Assembly: GCF_009184895.1 (NCBI RefSeq)
Contig: NZ_WESE01000002.1
Span: forward strand, 62,001 to 126,000
DNA from: Nostocoides sp. F2B08
GTDB taxonomy: Bacteria; Actinomycetota; Actinomycetes; Actinomycetales; Dermatophilaceae
Direction: 5' to 3'
Length of the DNA stretch: 64,000 nt
Below the pieces are notes generated by a model that saw nothing but the letters and a program-made list of their open reading frames with translations, did not search any database and was not told where the DNA came from. The first letter of the stretch is position 1. Every line of letters begins with the position of its first letter. The position numbers were made by a program, and so were the translations under genes. Below, in pieces: positions 53,256 through 61,016 of this stretch.

Positions 53256-53505
53256 CACCGGCAAGCCACAGGCGCGACATACCGCGCGATCGACATACCG
53301 GCGCTGAGGCGAGAGAGCACCCGCATGCCACAGGCGCGACATACCGCGCGATCGACATACCGGCGCTGAGGCGAGAGAGCACCCGCATGCCACAGGCGCG
53401 ACATACCGCGCGATCGACATACCGGCGCTGAGGCGAGAGAGCACCCGCATGCCACAGGCGCGACATACCGCGCGATCGACATACCGGCGCTGAGGCGAGG
53501 GCGCG
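53256..53505. repeat. Tandem repeat array, 62-bp period, four copies
   Basis: The string CCACAGGCGCGACATACC recurs with its CCACA at 53266, 53328, 53390 and 53452, exactly 62 bases apart, followed by CGCGCGATCGACATACCGGCG and a GAGGCGAGAGAGCACCCGC end. It shares ATGCCA, GCGCGACAT and GACATxCCG with the 25.4-kb array in the same frame of the unit, so the two are related though about half the positions differ. The copies here are almost perfect. It lies in the gap between DUF3151 and the regulator gene. Confidence 0.92.
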
Positions 53506-53523
53506 GCGGGCGGCGGCTCCCGC

Positions 53524-53925
53524 TCAGAGCCCCAGCTCGCGGGCGCCGGTCGCCGACGAGGCGCGAAGGAACTCGACGCAGCGGTGGCGCTCCTCCTCCT
53601 CGCCGATGCCGTCGGCCGCTCGCGCCAGAGCGGCGAGCGCGCGCAGGAAGCCGCGGTTCGGCACGTGCTCCCACGGCACCGGCCCCTGGCCCCGCCAGCC
53701 CGCGCGCCGCAGGGCGTCCAGACCACGGTGGTAGCCGGTCCGCGCGTAGGCGTAGGCCATGACCACCTCGCCCTCGTCGAGGGCGTCCTCGGCGAGAACC
53801 GCCCAGGGCAGCGACGACGAGGGGTATGCGCGGGCCACCTGATCCGCCGCCCTGCCCTCGTCGAGGGCCGGGATCGCAGGGTCGTGGGGCAGGAGGGTCT
53901 CCGGGATGCCGAGAAGGTCGCTCAC
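53524..53925 (-). CDS. DUF3151 family protein
   Basis: A 133-residue actinobacterial protein. Segments ALDEGRAADQVARAYPSSSLPWAVLAEDAL, YAYARTGYHRGLDALRRAGW and RGFLRALAALARAADGIGE are the family core. Function unknown, but it regularly sits beside fba, as here. GTG at 53925 is chosen over an ATG seven codons earlier because TAGGGT ends seven bases before it, giving a leaderless start, and family homology begins near VSDLLGIPETLL. Confidence 0.88.
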   Translation of the reverse strand: MSDLLGIPETLLPHDPAIPALDEGRAADQVARAYPSSSLPWAVLAEDALDEGEVVMAYAYARTGYHRGLDALRRAGWRGQGPVPWEHVPNRGFLRALAALARAADGIGEEEERHRCVEFLRASSATGARELGL

Positions 53926-53932
53926 GGCGTCA

Positions 53933-53938
53933 ACCCTA
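53933..53938 (-). promoter_or_regulatory. Leaderless -10 box of DUF3151 gene (TAGGGT)
   Basis: TAGGGT on the minus strand ends seven bases before GTG 53925. It lies 30 bases beyond the long hairpin at 53968-54032, so the gene likely has its own promoter in addition to read-through from fba. Confidence 0.5.
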
Positions 53939-53967
53939 GTGAGCATGACGGAGGGCTGAGCACGACT

Positions 53968-54032
53968 GAGGGCGAGAACCTCCGACTTCGGGAGACAACG
54001 GTTGTCTCCCGAAGCGGAGGTTTCTCGCCCTC
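53968..54032. terminator. Near-perfect 31-bp inverted repeat downstream of fba
   Basis: GAGGGCGAGAACCTCCG at 53968 and CTTCGGGAGACAAC at 53986-53999 are mirrored by GTTGTCTCCCGAAG at 54001-54014 and CGGAGGTTTCTCGCCCTC at 54015-54032. Arms differ by one extra A in the left and one shift in a T run; the centre has a single unpaired G. It lies 27 bases after the fba stop in the direction of fba transcription, so a bidirectional terminator is likely. The perfection and length are unusual for a plain terminator. Confidence 0.7.
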
Positions 54033-54058
54033 GGAGAGAAAGTTGCGGCAGGGACCCG

Positions 54059-55090
54059 TCAGCCGCGATGGGTACCGGCGGAGCGGAGGTTCTCGCAGGC
54101 CTCGACGACGCGGGCGGCCATGCCCGCCTCGGCCTCCTTGCCCCAGGCGCGCGGGTCGTACTGCTTCTTGTTGCCGACCTCGCCGTCGATGCGCAGCACG
54201 CCGTCGTAGTTCTTGTACATCCACGCGGCGACCGGCCGCGTGAAGGCGTACTGCGTGTCGGTGTCGACGTTCATCTTCACGACGCCGTAGTCGACCGCGG
54301 CCGAGATCTCCTCCGGCAGTGAGCCGGAGCCGCCGTGGAAGACGAGGTGGAACGGCTTGGCGTCGGCGGCCAGGCCGAGCTCCTGGCTCGCGGCCTCCTG
54401 AGCGGCCTTGAGAACCTCGGGGCGGAGCTTGACGCCACCGGGCTTGTAGACGCCGTGCACGTTGCCGAAGGTCAGGGCCGTCATGTAGTAGCCCTTCTCC
54501 CCGGCACCGAGTGCGCGCACCGTGGCGATGGCGTCCTCGGGCGTGGAGTACAGCTTCTCGTTGATCTCGTTCTCGACACCGTCCTCCTCGCCGCCGACGA
54601 CACCGACCTCGATCTCGAGGACGACGTTGGCCTTCTGGCAGCGATCGAGGAGGTCCTCGGCGATCTGGAGGTTCTCGTCGAGCGGCACGGCCGAGCCGTC
54701 CCACATGTGGCTCTGGAAGAACGGCAGGCCGCCGCCGTCGACCCGCTCCTGGCTCGCGGCGAGCAGCGGCCGGACGAAGCCGTCGAGCTTGTCCTTCGGG
54801 CAGTGGTCCGTGTGCAGGGCGATGTTGACCGGGTAGTTCTTGGCGACCTCGTGCGCGAACGCGGCGAACGCGAGCGACCCGGCGACCATGTTCTTGACGG
54901 TCGGGCCGGAGAGGTACTCGGCGCCACCGGTCGAGACCTGGATGATGCCGTCACTGCCGGCGTCCGAGAAACCCTTGAGGGCGGCGTGCAGCGTCTGGCT
55001 CGAGCTGACGTTGATGGCCGGGTAGGCGAAGCGCTCGTTCTTGGCCCGGTCGAGCATCTCGCGGTAGACCTCGGGTGTTGCGATGGGCAT
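54059..55090 (-). CDS. fba: Class II fructose-bisphosphate aldolase
   Basis: A 343-residue zinc-dependent aldolase of glycolysis. Motifs: PAINVSSSQTLHAAL, GGAEYLSG, IALHTDHCPKDKLDGFV (zinc-ligand His), SHMWDGSAVPLDEN, VVLEIEVGVVGGEEDGV (zinc Glu), LTFGNVHGVYKPG, LVFHGGSGS (zinc His), and KMNVDTDTQYAFTRPV. ATG at 55090 has AAGGAG upstream. Length is that of the longer class II enzymes of actinobacteria. A long hairpin and the DUF3151 gene follow. Confidence 0.97.
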   Translation of the reverse strand: MPIATPEVYREMLDRAKNERFAYPAINVSSSQTLHAALKGFSDAGSDGIIQVSTGGAEYLSGPTVKNMVAGSLAFAAFAHEVAKNYPVNIALHTDHCPKDKLDGFVRPLLAASQERVDGGGLPFFQSHMWDGSAVPLDENLQIAEDLLDRCQKANVVLEIEVGVVGGEEDGVENEINEKLYSTPEDAIATVRALGAGEKGYYMTALTFGNVHGVYKPGGVKLRPEVLKAAQEAASQELGLAADAKPFHLVFHGGSGSLPEEISAAVDYGVVKMNVDTDTQYAFTRPVAAWMYKNYDGVLRIDGEVGNKKQYDPRAWGKEAEAGMAARVVEACENLRSAGTHRG

Positions 55091-55193
55091 ACCTACTCCT
55101 TCGTGCGGGCGCCTCGCGACGCCGCGTATGTGGGCGTGTGGTCCTCGCCCATCCTTCCACGTGCGCCCGTCCCGCGTGAGTGCCGGTCCGTAC

Positions 55194-56027
55194 TCACTCG
55201 CGCGGGGGCGCGAGCACGTAGGGCGTTGTCGTCGCGACCTGCGACAACCCCATCCGGATCAGAATAGGACGCGACGTCGGGAGCGCGTCGACCCGGCAGA
55301 TCGAATGACCGGCGTCCAGTGCCCACTGGGCTCGCACGGCGGCCATGGCGCGGTACAACCCCTGCCCACGGTGCTCGGGATGGACCTTGCCGCCCCACAG
55401 TCCCGCGAAGTCCGTCCCCGCGACGAGCCGAAGCACCCCATGTCCGACGATCACCCCCTCCTCTCGGTCGACTGCCACCACCGACCGGACGTGCTGCCGG
55501 TCCGCCTCCTCCTCGGCCCGGAGCACCCGCGACCAGGCGGCTCCGCCTTGCCCGAAGACCGCCTCGTCGAGCGCCTCCACCTGTTCCCACTCGGCCTGCG
55601 CGGAGGCGGGGTCGGCGGAGATGGCGCGCACCGCATACCGGTCGGCGATCGTCACCGGTCGGGCGACCCGTTCGGCCGGGCCGAGCATCAACGCCTCCTC
55701 GTCCTCGGGCACGAACCCGTATGCGCGCAGCAGCTCCGGCAGGTCCGCCGGCTCGTCATAGGAATAGGTCTTCCACTCGACGCGCTGCCCGCGCGCGGTG
55801 AAGAAGGCGACCTGGCGCTCGATGACCGCGGCCGGGTCGGGCCCGAGGCCGGCCGGCGAGTCGATCATCGCGCCGTCCTCGGCCGGGTCGGGCGGGTAGA
55901 CGCGCCGCACCGGCCCGTCGTACTCGACGACGTGCGTCGGAACGTACTCCCGCTCGGTGAGGCGGACCTGCTCGTGGAACCTCCGGAGCAGATCAGGGGT
56001 CTCGGTGGGTGCGTCCTTCGCTGTCAT
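55194..56027 (-). CDS. GNAT-family acetyltransferase, 277 aa
   Basis: A 277-residue protein with an N-terminal helical/beta region and a C-terminal GNAT domain. GNAT evidence: VVAVDREEGVIVGHGVLRLVAG, then LWGGKVHPEHRGQGLYRAMAAVRAQWA (acetyl-CoA loop with QGLYRAM), and PILIRMGLSQVATT at the end. Substrate unknown. ATG at 56027 is five bases before the GH15 stop codon on the same strand; the two could be co-transcribed. GAGGGG lies immediately next to the ATG, which is close for a ribosome site. Confidence 0.82.
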   Translation of the reverse strand: MTAKDAPTETPDLLRRFHEQVRLTEREYVPTHVVEYDGPVRRVYPPDPAEDGAMIDSPAGLGPDPAAVIERQVAFFTARGQRVEWKTYSYDEPADLPELLRAYGFVPEDEEALMLGPAERVARPVTIADRYAVRAISADPASAQAEWEQVEALDEAVFGQGGAAWSRVLRAEEEADRQHVRSVVAVDREEGVIVGHGVLRLVAGTDFAGLWGGKVHPEHRGQGLYRAMAAVRAQWALDAGHSICRVDALPTSRPILIRMGLSQVATTTPYVLAPPRE

Positions 56028-56031
56028 CCCC

Positions 56032-57864
56032 TCATCGAAGCGCAGCGGTGACCGAGTCCGCAGCCCGAATGAGGGCGAGGTGACTGAAGGCCTGCGGGAA
56101 GTTGCCGGCGAGCCGACCGGACTCCGGGTCGTACTCCTCGGCCATCAGCCCGAGGTCGTTCGCGTAGCCGACCAGCTGGGACATCAGAGCCCGCGCGTCG
56201 TGGACCCGGCCGGAGCAGGCGTACTGCTCGACGAGCCAGAAGCAGCAGATGAGGAACGGGTACTCGTCACCCTCGAGCCCGTCGAGCCCACTCTCGGTGC
56301 GGTAGCGGTGCAGCAGGCCGTGCTCGTCGCGCAGGTCCTCCTCGATCGCGGCGACCGTGCCGAGCATGCGCTCGTCGTCGTACGCGACGAACCCGGTGTG
56401 CGGGAGCTGCAGGAGCGAGGCGTCGACCTCGCGGTTGTCGTACGTCTGCGTGAAGGTGCCTCTCTCAGCATCGAACCCGCGCTCGAGGATCTCCTCGCGC
56501 AGGTGGTCGCGCAGCTCCCGCCAACGCTCCACGTCGCCCGACAGGCCGTGCTCCTCGACCGCACGGATCCCCTCGTTGAAGGCGGCCCACATCATCACCC
56601 TGCCGTGGGTGAAGTGGTGTAGGTCGCCGCGCATCTCCCAGATGCCGTGGTCCTCGCGGTCGAGGTTCGTCTCGCAGTACCGGAGCAGGTTGCACTGCAG
56701 ACCCCATGTGTAGTCGTCCTCGCGGGCACCATGGTCACGCAGCCGGGCCAGGGCGAGCATGACCTCACCGGGCACGTCGGCCTGGTACTGGTCCGCGGCG
56801 CCGTTGCCGATCCGCACCGGCCGCGAGTTCTCGTATCCGACGAGGTGGTCCAGCTCCCGCTCGTCGAGGTCCCGCTCACCGCCGAGGCCGTACATGATGC
56901 GCAGGTCGGCGATGTCCCCCGCCACCGCGCGCAGCAGCCAGTCGCGCCACAGCGTGGCGCCCTCGATGAAGTCGTGGTCGACCATGACCTCGATCGTCAG
57001 CGCCGCATCGCGGAGCCAGGTGTAGCGGTAGTCCCAGTTGCGCCCGCCGCCGAAGCTCTCGGGCAGCGACGCGGTCGGGGCGGCGACGATGCCGCCCGTG
57101 CGACCGTGGGTGAGGGCGCGCAGCACGAGCAGCGAGCGGGTGACCTCGCGGTCGTGCACGCAGTGCGCCTCCACACGGTCGGCCCAGTCGGTCCAGAAGG
57201 TGCGGGTGCGCTCCAACGCCTGGTGGACGTCGACCGGCTCGGGACGGTCCTCCCAGGACGGGAACCACGTGAGGTCCCAGGACAGCTCGTCGCCCTCGCT
57301 CATCGTGAACGACCCGACGAACCGGGGTGCCGTGCCACCCGACGTCGTGTCGGCGCCTCCGCCCTGCTCGCCGGACTGGTCGATCGCGTGCAGACACGGC
57401 CCGTTGAGGAGCAGTGCGTCCGGTCCGGCGATCGACGACAGCCGGGCCCGTCCGTCGTCGGCGTCCTCCAGCCGGCGGAACCACGGGGTCGAGCGCGCAT
57501 AGTCGAAACGGACCCGCAGGTCGTGGACGATCTCCACCTCACCCTTGAGACAGGTCACGATCCGGACGAGGTCACCGTGCCCGTCGCCAGGGACCAGGAA
57601 GTCGACGACCCGCGCCCGTCCGGTGGGCGCCTCCCAGACCGTCTCGAGGACGAAGGTGTCCTCCTCGTAACGCCACGAGGCGACCGTGCCGTCCGTGACC
57701 GACACCTGCCAGCGCCCGTCGTCGGGCCCGCCGAGGATGGCCGAGAAGACCGCCGGGCTGTCGAACCGCGGCAGGCACAGCCAGTCCACGCTCCCGTCGC
57801 GGGAGACGAGCGGCCCGGTCCGCAGGTCCGAGAGCAGGGCGTAGTCCTCGAGGGGGGTACTCAT
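56032..57864 (-). CDS. GH15-type glycoside hydrolase (trehalase-like)
   Basis: A 610-residue enzyme of the actinobacterial GH15 'trehalase-like' group. The N-terminal beta-sandwich has YALLSDLRTGPLVSRDGSVDWLCLPRFDSPAVF, and the (alpha/alpha)6 barrel has PTASLPESFGGGRNWDYRYTWLRDAALTIEVMV, then GLSGDVERW and HFTHGRVMMWAAFNEGIRAV, with EDEYP-like FLICCFWLVEQYA near the end. Such enzymes hydrolyse trehalose or related alpha-glucosides in the cytosol. The ATG at 57864 is the family start. It is divergent from the CHRD gene. Confidence 0.9.
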   Translation of the reverse strand: MSTPLEDYALLSDLRTGPLVSRDGSVDWLCLPRFDSPAVFSAILGGPDDGRWQVSVTDGTVASWRYEEDTFVLETVWEAPTGRARVVDFLVPGDGHGDLVRIVTCLKGEVEIVHDLRVRFDYARSTPWFRRLEDADDGRARLSSIAGPDALLLNGPCLHAIDQSGEQGGGADTTSGGTAPRFVGSFTMSEGDELSWDLTWFPSWEDRPEPVDVHQALERTRTFWTDWADRVEAHCVHDREVTRSLLVLRALTHGRTGGIVAAPTASLPESFGGGRNWDYRYTWLRDAALTIEVMVDHDFIEGATLWRDWLLRAVAGDIADLRIMYGLGGERDLDERELDHLVGYENSRPVRIGNGAADQYQADVPGEVMLALARLRDHGAREDDYTWGLQCNLLRYCETNLDREDHGIWEMRGDLHHFTHGRVMMWAAFNEGIRAVEEHGLSGDVERWRELRDHLREEILERGFDAERGTFTQTYDNREVDASLLQLPHTGFVAYDDERMLGTVAAIEEDLRDEHGLLHRYRTESGLDGLEGDEYPFLICCFWLVEQYACSGRVHDARALMSQLVGYANDLGLMAEEYDPESGRLAGNFPQAFSHLALIRAADSVTAALR

Positions 57865-57978
57865 CGCGCCAGTCTGGCAAGGCGACAACCCGTTGACGGC
57901 ATCCGACGGTGCGAGGACCATGACACGGACAGGGCCGGGCCGCGGGCCCGGCGTCGCATCGTGACCGAGGAGATCCTG

Positions 57979-58488
57979 ATGAGGTTCGCACGAGTACTCG
58001 CGGCAGTCGCACTGCTACTCAGCGTGGGAGGGCTGTCGTCGCCCGTCTTCGCGACGACCGTCTACCGCGCGTCGCTGGACGGCGGTCAGGAGGTCCCGGC
58101 CCGCGAGACCGATGCCCGCGGACAGGCCATCCTCCGGCTGTCGTCAGACGGCACCGAGCTCCACTACCGAGTCATCGCCAACCGCATCGACAATGTCGTC
58201 GCAGCCCACATCCACGTCGGCGCGGCCGGCACCAACGGACCCGTCGTCGCCTTCCTGTTCGGTCCGCAGGCTCCCGGCAGCGGTCGGACCAACGGTGTCC
58301 TCGCGACCGGCACGATCACGGCGGACGACCTGGTCGGCCCGCTCGCGGGACAGTCGCTCGATGCGCTCATCGACGAGATCGAGGCCGGCGGCGCCTATGT
58401 CAACGTCCACACCAACGACGGCGTCGACCCGGCCAACACCGGCCCCGGCGACTTCCCCGGGGGCGAGATCCGCGGCCAGATCGGCTGA
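57979..58488 (+). CDS. Secreted CHRD-domain protein
   Basis: A 169-residue exported protein. Signal peptide residues 1-26 (LLLSVGGLSSPVFA) are followed by one CHRD (chordin-like) domain: VYRASLDGGQEVPARETDARGQAIL, NVVAAHIHVGAAGTNGPVVAFL and GGAYVNVHTNDGVDPANTGPGDFPGGEIRGQI. CHRD proteins are extracellular; the role in bacteria is unknown. ATG at 57979 has GAGGAG upstream. Between this gene and the divergent GH15 gene lies a GC-rich palindrome (GGGCCGGGCCGCGGGCCCGG). Confidence 0.85.
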   Translation: MRFARVLAAVALLLSVGGLSSPVFATTVYRASLDGGQEVPARETDARGQAILRLSSDGTELHYRVIANRIDNVVAAHIHVGAAGTNGPVVAFLFGPQAPGSGRTNGVLATGTITADDLVGPLAGQSLDALIDEIEAGGAYVNVHTNDGVDPANTGPGDFPGGEIRGQIG

Positions 58489-58552
58489 GCCGGCCCGCTC
58501 CTGGGTCCGCGTACTCAGGCGCTACGGAGGGACGACGCGCCACCCTTGAGGT

Positions 58553-59860
58553 ATGGATCCGACGAGTGTCCGCGCGCTGAGCGAGGCGACCCCCGAGACC
58601 CGCAACCGGGTCGTCGACGCCCTGCGCGCGCTTGCCATCACCGTGGTCGTCGTCGGCCACTGGCTCGTCGCCGCCGTTGTCGTCCGCGACGGCGAGCTGG
58701 TCCCGAGTGCAGTGCTCGACATCGCGTCGTGGAGCCATCCACTGACCTGGGTCTTCCAGGTCATGCCCGTGTTCTTCTTCGTCGGCGGGTACGCCAACGC
58801 CCTCTCCTGGCGCGCGGCCCGCCGCGACGGCCGGTCCTACGCCGACTGGGTGCGCGCCCGGCTCGTCCGGCTCGGTCTGCCGGTCGTCCCGCTTCTGGTG
58901 ACGTGGCTCGTCCTGGCGAGCACCGCATACTCCCTGGGCGTCTCGGGATCGACGCTGCGGCTCGCCTCGCAGGTGGCCCTCGTGCCCACGTGGTTCCTCG
59001 CGGCGTACGTCCTCGTCGTGGCCGTCGCCCCGGCGACCCTGGTCCTGTGGGAGCGCTGGCGCTGGTGGAGCATCCTGGCCGGGCTGGCAATGAGCCTCGC
59101 GGTCGACGCGGTGAGCATCGGAACCGGGGAGGAGCTTGTCGGGTTCGCGAACTACCTGCTCGCCTGGGCGACGGTCCATCAGCTCGGGTATGCGTGGGTC
59201 GACGGAGCGCTCGGCTCTCGGCTGCGGCGCCTGGCTCTCGCCGGTGTCGGCCTGGTCGGGCTGCTCCTCGCGGTGGGACCCGGACCCTACCCGATCTCGA
59301 TGATCGGGGTGACGGGCGCCGAGCTGAACAACTCCTACCCGACCCGGGTCACCATGGTCTTCCTCGGCCTGCTCCAGGGCGGCGTCATCCTCCTCGCCGA
59401 GCGACCGCTCGCCGAGCGGCTACGCAGGCCGCGACTGTGGACCGCCACGGTCGCCGTCAACGCCCGGATCATGACGTTGTATCTGTGGCATCTGACCGCG
59501 ATGGTGCTCGTCATCGGGCTGGCGATGCTCGCCGGCGGTGCGGGTCTGGGCTGGGAACCGCTGAGTGCCGGTTGGTGGGCGACCCGCCCTTTGTGGATCG
59601 GGACTCTTGCCCTCGTGGTCGTTCTCGCGGTCGCGCTGTTCGGGCGGTTCGAGAACCCGCGGCGCGACACCCGCCCGGCGCCTCCCCTGTGGGTGGCCGT
59701 CCTGGCCGTCGTGCTCACGTGCGGAGGGCTCGCAGTGATGGCGAAGTTCGGCATCGTCGACAACGGTGGCGTCACGTGGGTCTGGCCGCTGCTCCCGATC
59801 GCCGCCCAGGTACTGCTGCGGGTCGTGCCGCGGCATGCCGCGACCCTTACTCACTCGTGA
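58553..59860 (+). CDS. Acyltransferase-3-family membrane protein
   Basis: A 435-residue polytopic membrane protein of the acyltransferase 3 family. It begins with RVVDALRALAITVVVVGHWLVAAVV (the conserved His in VGHW) and has MPVFFFVGGYANALSW, ARLVRLGLPVVPLLVTWL, and about ten hydrophobic spans. Such proteins O-acetylate or otherwise acylate carbohydrates or lipids. Substrate unknown. ATG at 58553; a GAGG lies very close to it. It has its own position between the CHRD gene and the divergent ATL gene. Confidence 0.88.
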   Translation: MDPTSVRALSEATPETRNRVVDALRALAITVVVVGHWLVAAVVVRDGELVPSAVLDIASWSHPLTWVFQVMPVFFFVGGYANALSWRAARRDGRSYADWVRARLVRLGLPVVPLLVTWLVLASTAYSLGVSGSTLRLASQVALVPTWFLAAYVLVVAVAPATLVLWERWRWWSILAGLAMSLAVDAVSIGTGEELVGFANYLLAWATVHQLGYAWVDGALGSRLRRLALAGVGLVGLLLAVGPGPYPISMIGVTGAELNNSYPTRVTMVFLGLLQGGVILLAERPLAERLRRPRLWTATVAVNARIMTLYLWHLTAMVLVIGLAMLAGGAGLGWEPLSAGWWATRPLWIGTLALVVVLAVALFGRFENPRRDTRPAPPLWVAVLAVVLTCGGLAVMAKFGIVDNGGVTWVWPLLPIAAQVLLRVVPRHAATLTHS

Positions 59861-59949
59861 GTCCGCAAGTGCCGGTGGTCCACGGAGGATCCTGCGATCG
59901 ACGGGGGACGAGGGTCGCGCGTGGGCGGATCTGTCGCCGGAGCGGGCGG

Positions 59950-60297
59950 TCATGGATCGCTCGACTCGAGGTCGGCGCACGCGCGCTCCCAGTCCGTGGC
60001 CAGGGCCGCGAGGTCGGCGCGGTAGTCCCCGATCGGCGCACCCCGGCCACCGCGCCCGAGGAGGATCCCCTCTGCCGCCCACCTCGCGGCGGCCTCGTCG
60101 CGCAGGTGCTCGGGCAGCTCGCCGCGGGCGTTCGTCACCCGCCACCACGTCACGTTGCCGCCCCAGTGGCGCATGACCGAGCCGACCTGGCGCGGGCCGA
60201 TGCCGACGAGGGCGGCGAGGTCGCCGTAGGAGACCAGTCGCCCGCGCGGCACGAGCTCGACCGCGCGCAGCACGCGTTCGACCACGACCTCGTCCAC
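59950..60297 (-). CDS. Alkyltransferase-like protein (MGMT fold lacking the active-site Cys)
   Basis: A 115-residue protein of the O6-alkylguanine-DNA methyltransferase DNA-binding fold. Segments VPRGRLVSYGDLAALVGIGPRQVGSVMRHWGG and VTNARGELP match the family helix-turn-helix and loop. The catalytic PCHR motif is TWWR (residues 50-53), so the alkyl-acceptor cysteine is replaced by tryptophan. ATL proteins bind alkylated guanine and flag it for nucleotide excision repair (established). GTG at 60297 has TAGTCT seven bases upstream, leaderless. It lies directly after the TrmH gene, with its -10 box overlapping the TrmH stop. Confidence 0.88.
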   Translation of the reverse strand: MDEVVVERVLRAVELVPRGRLVSYGDLAALVGIGPRQVGSVMRHWGGNVTWWRVTNARGELPEHLRDEAAARWAAEGILLGRGGRGAPIGDYRADLAALATDWERACADLESSDP

Positions 60298-60304
60298 GTC
60301 GGTC

Positions 60305-60310
60305 AGACTA
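60305..60310 (-). promoter_or_regulatory. Leaderless -10 box of the ATL gene (TAGTCT)
   Basis: TAGTCT on the minus strand ends seven bases before GTG 60297. It overlaps the last codons of the TrmH gene, so the ATL gene can be transcribed on its own. Confidence 0.5.
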
Positions 60311-60973
60311 ACCGGGGCCCTCGGGCGCGGCCCCCTGTGCCGGCGGCACCCAACCGTGCACGTGCTGCAGAACCCACGTGTGCATGGCGATCGCCGCGGC
60401 CGCCCCCGCGTTGATCGACCGGGTCGAGCCGAACTGCGTGATGTGGACCAGCTCCACGCTGGCCGCCCGCGCCTCGGCGCTCAGGCCCGGACCCTCGCCG
60501 CCGAAGAGCAGCAGAGCCGCCCGGGGGAGCGCATACCCCTCGAGCGGAAGCGAGCCCGGTACGTTGTCCACGCCGACCACGGTCAGCTCGTGCTCCTCGG
60601 CGAACCGGACGAGAGATCCGATGTCCGGATGGTGGTGCTCGTGCTGGTAGCGGTCGGTGACCATCGCTCCGCGGCGGTTCCACCGGCGGCGGCCGACGAT
60701 GTGGAACGCGGCGACGTTGAACGCGTTGGCGGTCCGGATCACCGAGCCGATGTTGAAGTCGTGAGACCAGTTCTCGACGGCGACGTGGAGTGGATGCCGT
60801 CGGGTGTCGAGGTCGGCGACGATCGCCTCGTGCCGCCAGTAGCGGTAGCGGTCCTCGACGTTGCGGCGGTCCCCCTCGCGCAGCAGCACCGGGTCGTAGT
60901 GCTCCCCCGCCGGCCGGTCGCCCGTCCACGGGCCGACCCCGACCGTCGGTCGGTCGTCGGCCTCGTGGGACAT
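60308..60973 (-). CDS. TrmH-family RNA 2'-O-methyltransferase
   Basis: A 221-residue SPOUT methyltransferase. The knotted fold motifs are visible as NWSHDFNIGSVIRTANAFNV, ALLLFGGEGPGLSAEARA and FGSTRSINAGAAAAIAMHTWV. It should methylate a ribose in tRNA or rRNA with SAM; target unknown. ATG at 60973 has AAGGAG upstream, and a TAGATT box at 61007-61012 could be the -10 of a promoter with a leader. It is followed by the ATL gene. Confidence 0.88.
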   Translation of the reverse strand: MSHEADDRPTVGVGPWTGDRPAGEHYDPVLLREGDRRNVEDRYRYWRHEAIVADLDTRRHPLHVAVENWSHDFNIGSVIRTANAFNVAAFHIVGRRRWNRRGAMVTDRYQHEHHHPDIGSLVRFAEEHELTVVGVDNVPGSLPLEGYALPRAALLLFGGEGPGLSAEARAASVELVHITQFGSTRSINAGAAAAIAMHTWVLQHVHGWVPPAQGAAPEGPG

Positions 60974-61016
60974 CGGCGGGGCTCCTTCGGGTCTGGGCCG
61001 CCCCAATCTAGCCGGG

